Shown piece by piece: positions 1 to 7,920 of a stretch of DNA of 34,166 bases. The stretch comes from Opitutaceae bacterium (GTDB lineage Bacteria; Verrucomicrobiota; Verrucomicrobiia; Opitutales; Opitutaceae): positions 1 to 34,166 of the forward strand of contig JANJTQ010000335.1 of NCBI GenBank assembly GCA_024711005.1. The letters run 5' to 3'. Within the stretch, counting starts at the first letter, position 1, and each line of letters begins with the position of its first letter. Position numbers and translations under genes: made by a program. The notes under the pieces were generated by a model that was given only the letters and a program-made list of their open reading frames with translations, was not told the origin of the DNA and searched no databases.

Positions 1-1091
1 CGCATGATCTGGCGGAGCTGGTTGCGGGCGACCTGCTGCTCCTGCTCGTTGGTCATCTCGTCGATGAAGTGCGTCTGCTTCGCGGCGTCGCCGGCGGAGA
101 ACAACAGGAGGCAATCGCCGGGCAGTCCATCGCGACCGGCGCGACCGGTTTCCTGATAGTAGCCCTCGATGTTTTTCGGAAGATCGTAGTGGATGACCCA
201 GCGGACGTTGGGCTTGTTGATGCCCATGCCGAAGGCGATCGTCGCGCAGATGATGCGGACCTCGTCGCGGAGAAACAGCTCCTGGTTGCGGGCGCGTTCC
301 TCGGCGGGGAGGCCGGCGTGGTAGGGGCGGGCACTGTAGCCCCGGCCGGCGAGCGCTTCGGCCACGCGCTCCGCGGCGGCGCGGCTGGCGCAGTAGACGA
401 TGCCGCTCTCGTCCTCGCGCTTTTTGACCCAGGCGAGAATCTGGTCGGTGGGTTTTTCCTTGGGGGTGACTTTGTAGGTGAGATTGGGGCGGTTGAAGGA
501 CGCGACGAAAACGGACGGGTTGCGGAGCTTGAGATGTTTGATGATGTCGACGCGGACGCGCTCGGTCGCGGTGGCGGTGAGCGCCATCACGGGCACGTCG
601 GGGAGAAGTTCACGGAGCTTGGAAATCTGGCGGTATTCGGGACGGAAATCGTGTCCCCATTCGGAGACGCAGTGGGCTTCGTCGATGGCGATGGCGGCGA
701 CGTTCCAGGACTTCAGGTTGTCCTGCCAGTTATCGAGCATGAGACGCTCGGGGGCGACGTAGAGCAGGCGCCATTCGTTGCGATGCAGGCCGGCGAGACG
801 CGAGCGGGCCTCGGCGGACGAAAGGGTGGAGTTTAAGTAAGTGGCGGCGACGCCGGCGGCCTGAAGCTGGTCGACCTGGTCCTTCATCAACGCGATGAGC
901 GGAGAGACGACGATGGTGAGGCCGATGCGATGGAGTGCGGGGATCTGAAAGCAGAGGGATTTGCCACCGCCGGTGGGGAGCAAGGCAAAGACGTCGCGCC
1001 CGGCGAGGGACGTCTCGATGATGTCGCGTTGAAGGGGACGGAACTCGGGATAGCCGAAGGTGGTGTGAAGGGTGTTGAGCAGGTCTGGCAC
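1..1091 (-). CDS. recQ: ATP-dependent DNA helicase RecQ, 3' part outside window
   Basis: Superfamily 2 DNA helicase that unwinds DNA 3'-5' during recombination and repair. The reading frame starts with GTG at 1091 and runs off the left edge, giving about 363 residues; the C-terminal zinc/RQC/HRDC part is not visible. Seen in the translation: the N-terminal Q-motif region (FGYPEFRPLQ), Walker A (LLPTGGGKS), motif II as IDEAHCVSEWGHDFRPEYR, and near the edge motif VI (YYQETGRAGRDG). The GTG was chosen because an in-frame stop lies at 1155-1157, no ATG lies between, and the protein then begins a few residues before the Q motif, as is usual for RecQ. No clear ribosome binding site precedes it. 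Family assignment is secure; the start is less so. Confidence 0.95.
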   Translation of the reverse strand, partial: MPDLLNTLHTTFGYPEFRPLQRDIIETSLAGRDVFALLPTGGGKSLCFQIPALHRIGLTIVVSPLIALMKDQVDQLQAAGVAATYLNSTLSSAEARSRLAGLHRNEWRLLYVAPERLMLDNWQDNLKSWNVAAIAIDEAHCVSEWGHDFRPEYRQISKLRELLPDVPVMALTATATERVRVDIIKHLKLRNPSVFVASFNRPNLTYKVTPKEKPTDQILAWVKKREDESGIVYCASRAAAERVAEALAGRGYSARPYHAGLPAEERARNQELFLRDEVRIICATIAFGMGINKPNVRWVIHYDLPKNIEGYYQETGRAGRDGLPGDCLLLFSAGDAAKQTHFIDEMTNEQEQQVARNQLRQIM

Positions 1092-1203
1092 GGGAAAATC
1101 GATGCCGAGATTGGGGTGGGACGAGGATGCCTCAACGGTGAATCTCGGGAAAATTCACGCCCCGGCCCGCACCTGCCGCAGGCATGAAAATGGGGACAAC
1201 GCA

Positions 1204-1235
1204 CAAACCAGTTTGTCACCTATTAAGTGACAAAC
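1204..1235. promoter_or_regulatory. Nested palindromes, operator candidate upstream of recQ
   Basis: GTTTGTCAC (1211-1219) and GTGACAAAC (1227-1235) form a perfect 9-bp inverted repeat with a 7-base AT-rich centre. It overlaps a second palindrome, ACAAAC-CA-GTTTGT (1204-1217). No T-run follows on either strand, so a terminator is less likely than a protein-binding site. The element sits about 115-145 bp upstream of the recQ start. Function is inferred from symmetry only. Confidence 0.35.
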
Positions 1236-1289
1236 CGGGTTTGGGCCGCGCTGCTGGAACACCAGGTGTGGTGCACGAGGCGAGGGCAC

Positions 1290-1327
1290 AAAAAAACTCC
1301 GTCGACGAGAGAACTCGGCGACGGAGT
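1290..1327 (-). terminator. Intrinsic terminator of the cyclophilin gene
   Basis: ACTCCGTCG (1296-1304) pairs with CGACGGAGT (1319-1327), a 9-bp perfect stem. On the minus strand it is followed by a run of seven T (plus-strand A-run at 1290-1296). It lies about 90 bp beyond the cyclophilin stop and also separates that gene from recQ. Confidence 0.8.
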
Positions 1328-1414
1328 GGGGGCGGGTTTCGAGGGCCGCCTGCCGACCTGTGCGGAGCGCGAGCAAGCTCGCGGCCTGCCCGGACGGGTT
1401 GATGAGGGCGGACG

Positions 1415-2035
<621 letters not shown>

Positions 2036-2269
2036 GAAGGTTAAGGAAAGAGGTGGATCAAAAAGGACGGCGGTGCAGTGTCGATTGTTCCTTGCGATAT
2101 GCGATGGTCTGTCGGAACCACTCGCTCACCTCCGAGCCATGCGATGAATCGCGCCTGCGAGCCGGCGGGCCCACGGGAAAATTGGGATGGAGGGATCATT
2201 TCTTGGCGAAGGCTGCGCGCCGGTTGGCATCGCTTTGACTTGAGTCACAGGGTCGCCATCGGTGCTCCC

Positions 2270-3556
2270 ATGGACACCTCTTCTTGGCTCCATCCGCGTG
2301 ACGAACTGGTCGCCACGATGGATCGAATCTACCGCTACCACATGACGACCACGTCGGGCGGTAATCTGTCGATTCTGGATGCCGACGGGAGCATTTGGAT
2401 CACTCCTTCGCGTGTCGACAAAGGTTCCTTGCGCCCCGCCGATGTGGTGCGTGTGGGCGCCGATGGAAAGCCGGAGGGGTTGCATCCGCCGTCTTCCGAA
2501 TTCCCGTTTCATCGCGAGATCTACAAGCGCCGGCCCGATATCAAGGCGATCGTGCATGCGCATCCGGGGGCGTTGGTTGCTTTCAGTATCGTGCGCAAGT
2601 TGCCTGAAACCCGGGTGCAGACGAATGCATACGCGTTGTGCGGCAAAATCGCCTATGCGGCCTATGCGTGTCCGGGCAGTCAGGAGCTGGGTGACAAAAT
2701 CGCCGAGGCGTTCGCCGCGGGTGCGGATTGCGTGATGCTGGAGAACCACGGCGTGGTGATTGGCGGAAGCGATCTGGCGGACGCGTTTCAGCGCTTCGAG
2801 ACTTTGGAGTTCGTGGCGCAGACGGTGATCAAGGCTTCTTCATTGGGAAGCTTGCGCACGTTGCCTGCGGACGTTCTAGCGAGTCAGGCCGTGCCGGATT
2901 ACGCGGTGCTCGAGCCGGCTGCTCCGGGCAATCGGGAGAAGGAGCTGAGAACGCAGGTGTGCGAGTTCGCACAGCGTTCGTATCGCAAGAGGCTGATGAT
3001 CAGCACGGCGGGTGCAATTTCGGCGAGGATCGACAAGTCGCAGTTTGTGATCACGCCGAGACGACGAGACCGACTCGACTCGCAGCCGTCGGGTCTGGTG
3101 CGCGCAACCAAGAATGCCTGCGAGGCGGGCAAGCGTCCGAGCCGCACGGCGCGGTTGCATGCCCTGATCTATGAGGCCAATCCGGAAATAGGCGTGGTGA
3201 TCAGCGCCCAGCCGATGCACGCGAGTGCGTTCTGCATGGCCAACGCGGAGTTCTGCACCCGGACGATTCCCGAGAGTTATTTGGTGCTCGGAGATGCGCC
3301 GAAGACACCTTTCGCGTGCATTGTGAACGATGCCGAGGCGCTGGCCGCGCGGATGTCGTTGAAAACATGTCCGGTGTTGTTGATCGAAAACGAGGGAGCG
3401 CTGATCGTGGGACGGACGCTGCTTGAGGCGTTTGACCGGTTGGAAGTGCTGGAAGCGACCGCCGAGGCGTTGCTGCTCAGCCGTCCGCTTGGGCAACTCG
3501 TGCCGATGCCGGACGATGCGCTCACGGAGCTGCGTCGGGCCTTCGGGCTCGAATAA
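2270..3556 (+). CDS. Tandem class II aldolase/adducin-domain protein
   Basis: About 428 residues made of two class II aldolase/adducin domains (about 8-200 and 218-428). This family holds Zn-dependent sugar-phosphate aldolases and epimerases such as fuculose-1-phosphate and rhamnulose-1-phosphate aldolase. In the first domain the expected residues are present: SGGN phosphate loop, Glu77 (PSSEFPFH), zinc ligands His96 and His98 (VHAHPG) and His160 (ENHGVVIGG). In the second domain the same places read RPSRTARLH, SAQPMHA and ENEGALIVG, so the acid and the His ligands are gone. The first half could be the enzyme and the second structural or regulatory. The frame stays open upstream to 2078, but the ATG at 2270 was chosen because the extra 64 residues resemble no family member. 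Substrate unknown. Confidence 0.85.
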   Translation: MDTSSWLHPRDELVATMDRIYRYHMTTTSGGNLSILDADGSIWITPSRVDKGSLRPADVVRVGADGKPEGLHPPSSEFPFHREIYKRRPDIKAIVHAHPGALVAFSIVRKLPETRVQTNAYALCGKIAYAAYACPGSQELGDKIAEAFAAGADCVMLENHGVVIGGSDLADAFQRFETLEFVAQTVIKASSLGSLRTLPADVLASQAVPDYAVLEPAAPGNREKELRTQVCEFAQRSYRKRLMISTAGAISARIDKSQFVITPRRRDRLDSQPSGLVRATKNACEAGKRPSRTARLHALIYEANPEIGVVISAQPMHASAFCMANAEFCTRTIPESYLVLGDAPKTPFACIVNDAEALAARMSLKTCPVLLIENEGALIVGRTLLEAFDRLEVLEATAEALLLSRPLGQLVPMPDDALTELRRAFGLE

Positions 3557-3600
3557 TCAATTGGGACTATCGACCAGTGGGGTGTGGTAGTCCCTGTGTG

Positions 3601-3636
3601 AAAAAACCCGGTCGGATCAGGGGTGATCCGGCCGGG
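3601..3636 (-). terminator. Intrinsic terminator downstream of the ECF sigma gene
   Basis: Positions 3607-3619 pair with 3624-3636 over 13 bp (one G-T wobble) around a 4-base loop. On the minus strand a run of six T follows (A-run 3601-3606). It terminates leftward transcription about 170 bp beyond the sigma-factor stop. On the plus strand there is no T-run, so it is not a good terminator for the aldolase gene. Confidence 0.85.
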
Positions 3637-3806
3637 CCTTACACAACTACAGAGCTGACACTAACCTGAAAGCTTGGGGACTGATGAATTTAATTTATGG
3701 AGGCGAGTGGGGGCTTGTCGGGCAGGGCTGGCATGAGCGGGATGTGGACCGGCTCACCCGGAGGATTCGCCCTACCTTGCCTGACCCGGGTAACATCTCG
3801 ACGCGG

Positions 3807-4532
3807 TCAGGCGCAGGCGACGGCGTGGCGACCATGGGCGTCGCGAGTGCTTTCGAAAAAGTCGGACGGGGTCGACTCGGGGCCGAACTCGGGGGCGCAT
3901 TCCGCGAGGAGCTTGCGCAGGTTTTCGCGAGCACGGGCGATGCGGCTCTTGACCGTGCCGACGTTGATGCGCAGGGCCTTCGAAATGTCCTCGTAGGGAA
4001 GATCGAGCACGTTGCGCATCGTAAGAATCTCGCGGTGCGAGGCATCCAACTTGTCCATGCACAGTGCGATCAATGAAACGAATTCGTTGGTCGTGGTCTC
4101 GTGGGCGGGATCGGCGTCATCGGCGGCGATGAGGTCGGAGAACGTGGCATCGGATTCGTCCGAAAGCGGGCGTTCCAAGGAGAGCGAATCCTGGCGACGG
4201 CGGCGGAAGAAGTACCAGTACCGGTTGCGCGATAGGTTGAGCGCGATGCGGTAAAGCCAGGTGGCGAGAGAGGAGTCTCCGCGGAAATTCGCGAGACCCC
4301 GGTGGGCGCGGATAAAGGCGTCCTGGACGATTTCCTCGGCATCGGCGGAGTTGCGGAGGAGGTTGTGGGCGAGACTGAACAGGCGGTTGTGATAACGCTG
4401 CATGATCTCCACAAAGGCGGTTTCATCACCGGCATTGAAACGGGCGACAAGCGTGGTGTCGTATGCCGCTTCGGCGGCGGATTCCGGCTTGGCTGGGGTG
4501 ATGTGGCGGGCGGGGTGAGTGATGGCGTGCAT
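3807..4532 (-). CDS. ECF-type RNA polymerase sigma factor
   Basis: A sigma-70 family factor of the extracytoplasmic-function type, directing RNA polymerase to a stimulus-specific promoter set. Of 241 residues, about 40-110 are region 2 (RYHNRLFSLAHNLLRN, ADAEEIVQDAFIRAHRGL, FRGDSSLATWLYRIALN). Residues about 165-218 are region 4 with a helix-turn-helix (LDLPYEDISKALRINVGTVK, RIARARENLRKLL). Between them is an acidic linker, and about 25 extra residues follow region 4. Region 3 is absent, as expected for ECF factors. No anti-sigma gene with a transmembrane segment is adjacent, which is unusual for classic ECF pairs. A strong AAGGAGG lies about 35 nt upstream of the ATG, too far to serve this start. 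The gene is on the same strand as the NRPS genes, 464 bp downstream of them. A regulatory link is possible but unsupported. Confidence 0.93.
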   Translation of the reverse strand: MHAITHPARHITPAKPESAAEAAYDTTLVARFNAGDETAFVEIMQRYHNRLFSLAHNLLRNSADAEEIVQDAFIRAHRGLANFRGDSSLATWLYRIALNLSRNRYWYFFRRRRQDSLSLERPLSDESDATFSDLIAADDADPAHETTTNEFVSLIALCMDKLDASHREILTMRNVLDLPYEDISKALRINVGTVKSRIARARENLRKLLAECAPEFGPESTPSDFFESTRDAHGRHAVACA

Positions 4533-4996
4533 GATGTGTTCCGTGTGGGTTGGAGTTGAATCGAACGCCCTCCTTTACCTTGCGCCGTGCCAGCCAGTTA
4601 AAGTTTGTGCTATCTCGTTATATAATAATCTGTTAAAAAAACGGCATGGGGCTGTTTACCGATGGGACGCCCTTGCAGAATGCGCGACGACTTTCTTGAC
4701 CCTCGTGCAGCCTGCAAGAAGCAGGGAGCGGAGATGGGTGATGCGGGATCGGAGGCCTTGCCGCCGAGCCGGACAAATCAGTCACGAAAGAAAGTCATGG
4801 GTCGCTCGCACCCGGAGGTGTGCGTGGTTTACGGATGCGGGTATTGACCCATATTCCGTCGTTCAGTTCGTCAGGTCCGCGAGCGAGGAGCTGTTGGTTT
4901 GCGGATCGTCAACCGGTGATTTCCTCGCGCCTTTGGATGGGGCGAAATCCGGTGAGGGTAGGGCGAACCCTCCGGCTGAGCCGAGTCCATGCCGGC
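4533..4996. other. 464-bp intergenic gap with AT-rich island
   Basis: No coding frame here has recognisable content. The stretch 4597-4640 is strikingly AT-rich against its surroundings. On the plus strand TTAAAG and TATAAT (within TTATATAATAATC) stand 17 bp apart like a promoter, but no plus-strand gene follows. On the minus strand the same island would lie 65-110 bp upstream of the sigma-factor start and probably contains its promoter. I see no convincing terminator for the NRPS genes in the gap. Confidence 0.5.
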
Positions 4997-7771
4997 TCAA
5001 CGGCCCGGAGCTTGGGTTGATTCGGCCACGGCGGCGATATGGGTTTCCAAAGCGCGAGCCAGGTGACCGACATGAGGCTCGGTCATGAGGGTTTCGTGCT
5101 GACCGGGCATGATCTTCACCGTGACGCCTCCGCGAGCGAGGTCCGTCCAGCCGCACTGATGGTCGAACGAACAGAAGAGCGGATGTCCGCGGGTGCGGAA
5201 GAGCGTGACATGTCCGTCGTACGGGCCGGTTTTGTGTTCCGCGACCGCGCGGGTGTGTTCGCGCCACAGTCGTTTCTCGGAGTCGGAGAGACCGGCCACG
5301 TCGACTCGCGCATCGGCGTCGATTCCCTCGTGGGTGGGCGCGAGCCGGAAGCAGGCGGCGAGTTTTCGCTTTAACGTGCGGAACTTCCATTTGACGAAAT
5401 CGCGGCGGGTATGCGGCTCCCATTTGAGGAAACGCCCGAACCAGAAGCAGAAGTTCCACAGGAATCGGACGAGATGGACGGGGGTCCAGTAGAAGCGATC
5501 GTAACTGGAGTTTGACGGCCAGGAGTTGAACAACGCGAGCAACGCGACCGTCTCCCCCTGCCGGCGAAGTATCCGGGCCATTTCATAGGCGATGTCGCCG
5601 CCGAAGCAGTATCCGCCAATGCAATACGGACCTACGGGCCGGAAGCGCCGCAGTTCCTTCACATAACGTTCCGCCATGGCGGCGATGGATGGCGAAGAGG
5701 CGTTTGTTTCGAGTTCGGGGGCCTTGAAGACGTGCACCGGCTGGTGGGATCCGAGATGGCGGGAAAGATTCGCATAACCCCACAGCATGCCTCCGCCGAT
5801 TCCGTGGACGAGGAACAGGGGCGGACGATCGCCCCGTGTTTGCACGCTGATGAGCAGGGTGGTGTCGCCATCGTCGCCGGCTCCCGCGGGACGATCCGCG
5901 AGTGCGGCGAGGGTGGCGACGGTCGGGGCCTTGAGGATCGTGTCGTGCGCGAACTTTCGCCCGATTCTTTTTTCGACCTCGGAGAGCATGGCGACGCCGA
6001 TCAACGAGTCCCCGCCGATATCGAAAAAGTTGTCGTTGATGCCGACTTTTTCCTGGCCGAGCAACCGACTCCATATCTCGCAGATGATTTCCTCCGACCG
6101 CGTGCGTGGCGGTTGATAGCCCGGGCCGTTGTCGGCCGCGCGAATGCGGGACGGGGCGGGCAGGGCCTTCGCATCGATCTTGCCATTGGGCGAGAGCGGG
6201 AGCCGTTCGAGGAAGACGACCGAGGAGGGCACCATGTAGTCGGGCAGGCGTGTCCGGGAGTAGGCGCGGAGTTCGCGCTCCGAAGGCGGCGCGGTCGCGT
6301 CCGGATCGGGCACGACGTAGGCGACCAGTTTTTTTCCGCCCTCCGGCTCGGTCCATAGGCGGACAACCGCCTCGCTTACGGCGGGAGCGGAAACCAGCAC
6401 CGATTCAATCTCTCCCAGTTCGACGCGAAAGCCGCGAATCTTGATCTGTTGATCGGCGCGTCCGAGAAACTCGAGACAACCGTCGGACCGGTAGCGGCAG
6501 ACGTCACCCGTTCGATAAAGACGCGCGCCGGGGATTTCCGAAAACGGATCGGGGATAAAGCGCTCGGCGGTGAGTTCGGGGCGGTTGAGATAACCGCGGG
6601 CGACGCCGGCGCCGCCGATGAACAACTCGCCGGGTTCACCGAGCGGGACGGGCTCCAGACTCTCGCTCAACAAGTAGGTCGTGTAGTTGGCGATGGGCCG
6701 TCCGATGGTGGCGGGTTCGTCCGGATCACGCAGGGCGCAAGTCGCGACGACGGTGGTCTCGGTGGGGCCGTATTGATCGTAGACGCGTTTGATGTGGGGC
6801 AGCTTGTAGAGCCCCTGAACGACGTCGTCGGGCACGGCCTCGCCTCCCAGGTTGACGGTTTCCAGTGACGTCGGCAGGCCGCCGATCCGCAGCAGCTGAC
6901 GGATCGCCGAGGGCACGGTATCCATTAAATGGATCTCGTTGGCGGCCGGCAGATCGGGCACCGCGAGGGCGTTCTCGGCGATGATGACCTTTCCGCCGAA
7001 GCTGAGCGGCACGAATAGTTCAAGGACCGACGCGTCGAAGCAGATGGTCGCGGTCGCGACCACTCCGCTCAACTCGCGCGGACTGTAAAGGCCGCCGCCC
7101 CAATGGACGAAGGCCACGGCGTTGCGATGTTCGAGACAGACCCCCTTGGGCCGTCCGGTGGAGCCGGACGTGTAGATCACGTAGGCCAGATTTGCGGGAG
7201 TGGCGGAGGGAGGCGGATTGTTGTCGGGGGCCCGGGAAATATGTTCGTCGGCATCGACGCACACGATGGTCGGAGCGGGACCGCTCGCCGCCAGGTCGCG
7301 CAAGGCGCCGGCCAGCGAAGCGTGGGTGAGCACCGTGTGGACCTTGGCGTCTTCGAGGATAAACGAAAGCCGGTTGGACGGATACAGCGGGTCCAACGGC
7401 ACGTAGGCTCCGCCCGATTTGAGCACGCCGAGGAGCGCGCAAACCATATCGACCGTGCGCGGCAGGAAGATACCCACCAAGGTCTCCGGACGAACGCCGT
7501 TTTTTCGAAGACGGTGGGCCACCCGGTTCGCGCGTCGGTTGAGTTCGCGATAAGTCAGGCGCTCGTGACCCACGACCAACGCCTCCGCGTCGGGCGTGGC
7601 CGCGGCTTGCATCTCAAAGCGATTATGCAGGCAAGTATTTAGAGGGTAGGGTGTTTCGGTCCGATTCCATTCAACGAGCACTTGATCACGATCTTTGGGC
7701 GAGAGTGTGGGGTTGGGTTCTGAAATAAGCGTGCCTTCGGACGGTGAGGAGGTCTGCGAGTTCGTTGCCAT
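4997..7771 (-). CDS. NRPS termination protein: A-PCP-thioesterase, no C domain
   Basis: A 924-residue nonribosomal peptide synthetase protein. Adenylation domain about 25-540: YTSGSTGRPKG at 200, FDASVLELF with Asp246, YDQYGPTETT, YRTGDVCR, IKIRGFRVELGEIE, and PLSPNGKID with the A10 Lys531. Carrier domain about 555-630 with phosphopantetheine Ser589 (IGGDSL). Type I thioesterase about 648-915 with nucleophile motif GYCFGG (Cys722 in place of Ser), Asn749 where the triad Asp often sits (LLALFNSW), and His892 (GQHETL). The protein begins at the C-to-A linker (VLVEWNRTE), so a condensation domain is truly absent. By hand alignment to GrsA the specificity residues read DALDNGQVVK, the same as in the first protein of the cluster. 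It is separated from the PKS gene by 149 bp, so it may have its own promoter. Last step and product release of the cluster. Confidence 0.95.
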   Translation of the reverse strand: MATNSQTSSPSEGTLISEPNPTLSPKDRDQVLVEWNRTETPYPLNTCLHNRFEMQAAATPDAEALVVGHERLTYRELNRRANRVAHRLRKNGVRPETLVGIFLPRTVDMVCALLGVLKSGGAYVPLDPLYPSNRLSFILEDAKVHTVLTHASLAGALRDLAASGPAPTIVCVDADEHISRAPDNNPPPSATPANLAYVIYTSGSTGRPKGVCLEHRNAVAFVHWGGGLYSPRELSGVVATATICFDASVLELFVPLSFGGKVIIAENALAVPDLPAANEIHLMDTVPSAIRQLLRIGGLPTSLETVNLGGEAVPDDVVQGLYKLPHIKRVYDQYGPTETTVVATCALRDPDEPATIGRPIANYTTYLLSESLEPVPLGEPGELFIGGAGVARGYLNRPELTAERFIPDPFSEIPGARLYRTGDVCRYRSDGCLEFLGRADQQIKIRGFRVELGEIESVLVSAPAVSEAVVRLWTEPEGGKKLVAYVVPDPDATAPPSERELRAYSRTRLPDYMVPSSVVFLERLPLSPNGKIDAKALPAPSRIRAADNGPGYQPPRTRSEEIICEIWSRLLGQEKVGINDNFFDIGGDSLIGVAMLSEVEKRIGRKFAHDTILKAPTVATLAALADRPAGAGDDGDTTLLISVQTRGDRPPLFLVHGIGGGMLWGYANLSRHLGSHQPVHVFKAPELETNASSPSIAAMAERYVKELRRFRPVGPYCIGGYCFGGDIAYEMARILRRQGETVALLALFNSWPSNSSYDRFYWTPVHLVRFLWNFCFWFGRFLKWEPHTRRDFVKWKFRTLKRKLAACFRLAPTHEGIDADARVDVAGLSDSEKRLWREHTRAVAEHKTGPYDGHVTLFRTRGHPLFCSFDHQCGWTDLARGGVTVKIMPGQHETLMTEPHVGHLARALETHIAAVAESTQAPGR

Positions 7772-7810
7772 TGCCGGGCTATTTTACGGTTAATCGGAAA
7801 AACGGTGAGT
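7772..7810 (-). promoter_or_regulatory. Upstream element shared by both A-PCP genes (copy at A-PCP-TE gene)
   Basis: On the minus strand GATTAACCGTAAAAT ends nine bases before the ATG of the thioesterase-bearing gene. The first NRPS gene has GATCAGCTGTAAAAT at exactly the same distance. TAAAAT is a fair -10 hexamer, and its distance to the ATG would give a leaderless or nearly leaderless transcript. No good -35 box and no Shine-Dalgarno sequence are seen. It could equally be a duplicated flank without function. Confidence 0.35.
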
Positions 7811-7920
7811 GGGCATTGGACCCAATCAGCGGATGGGGTGGGCCCCAGCCGCTTTTCCGAGTGGGGTGGCCGGCGCGTGATTTTGGGGCGCGCGTATCGG
7901 CCGGGACCCGGGTGGACAGG

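Larger units (their letters stand above)
1092..1414. other. Intergenic gap between cyclophilin and recQ
   Basis: No gene is supported here. The gap holds the cyclophilin terminator (1290-1327), nested palindromes around 1204-1235 described separately, and a small palindrome GCGAGCAAGCTCGC near 1370. The recQ promoter should lie here, but I cannot choose convincing -35/-10 boxes. Confidence 0.6.

Noticed and set aside
69-836. Plus-strand open frame of 255 codons
   Set aside because: It is the antisense of recQ, whose helicase motifs read cleanly on the minus strand; the plus product is a Gly/Val/Asp-rich shadow.
2078-2269. N-terminal extension of the aldolase-like frame
   Set aside because: The residues do not resemble family members and the region is the divergent promoter gap with the cyclophilin gene.
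4590-4612. Sigma-54-like word TGGCACGGCGCAAGG on the minus strand upstream of the sigma factor
   Set aside because: It lacks the -12 GC at the required 10-base spacing.
4519-5088. Plus-strand open frame of 189 codons after a TATAAT-like box
   Set aside because: Its composition is unlike protein (Cys/Arg/Ser-rich, no family) and it overlaps the end of the NRPS gene; the promoter-like box probably serves nothing on this strand.
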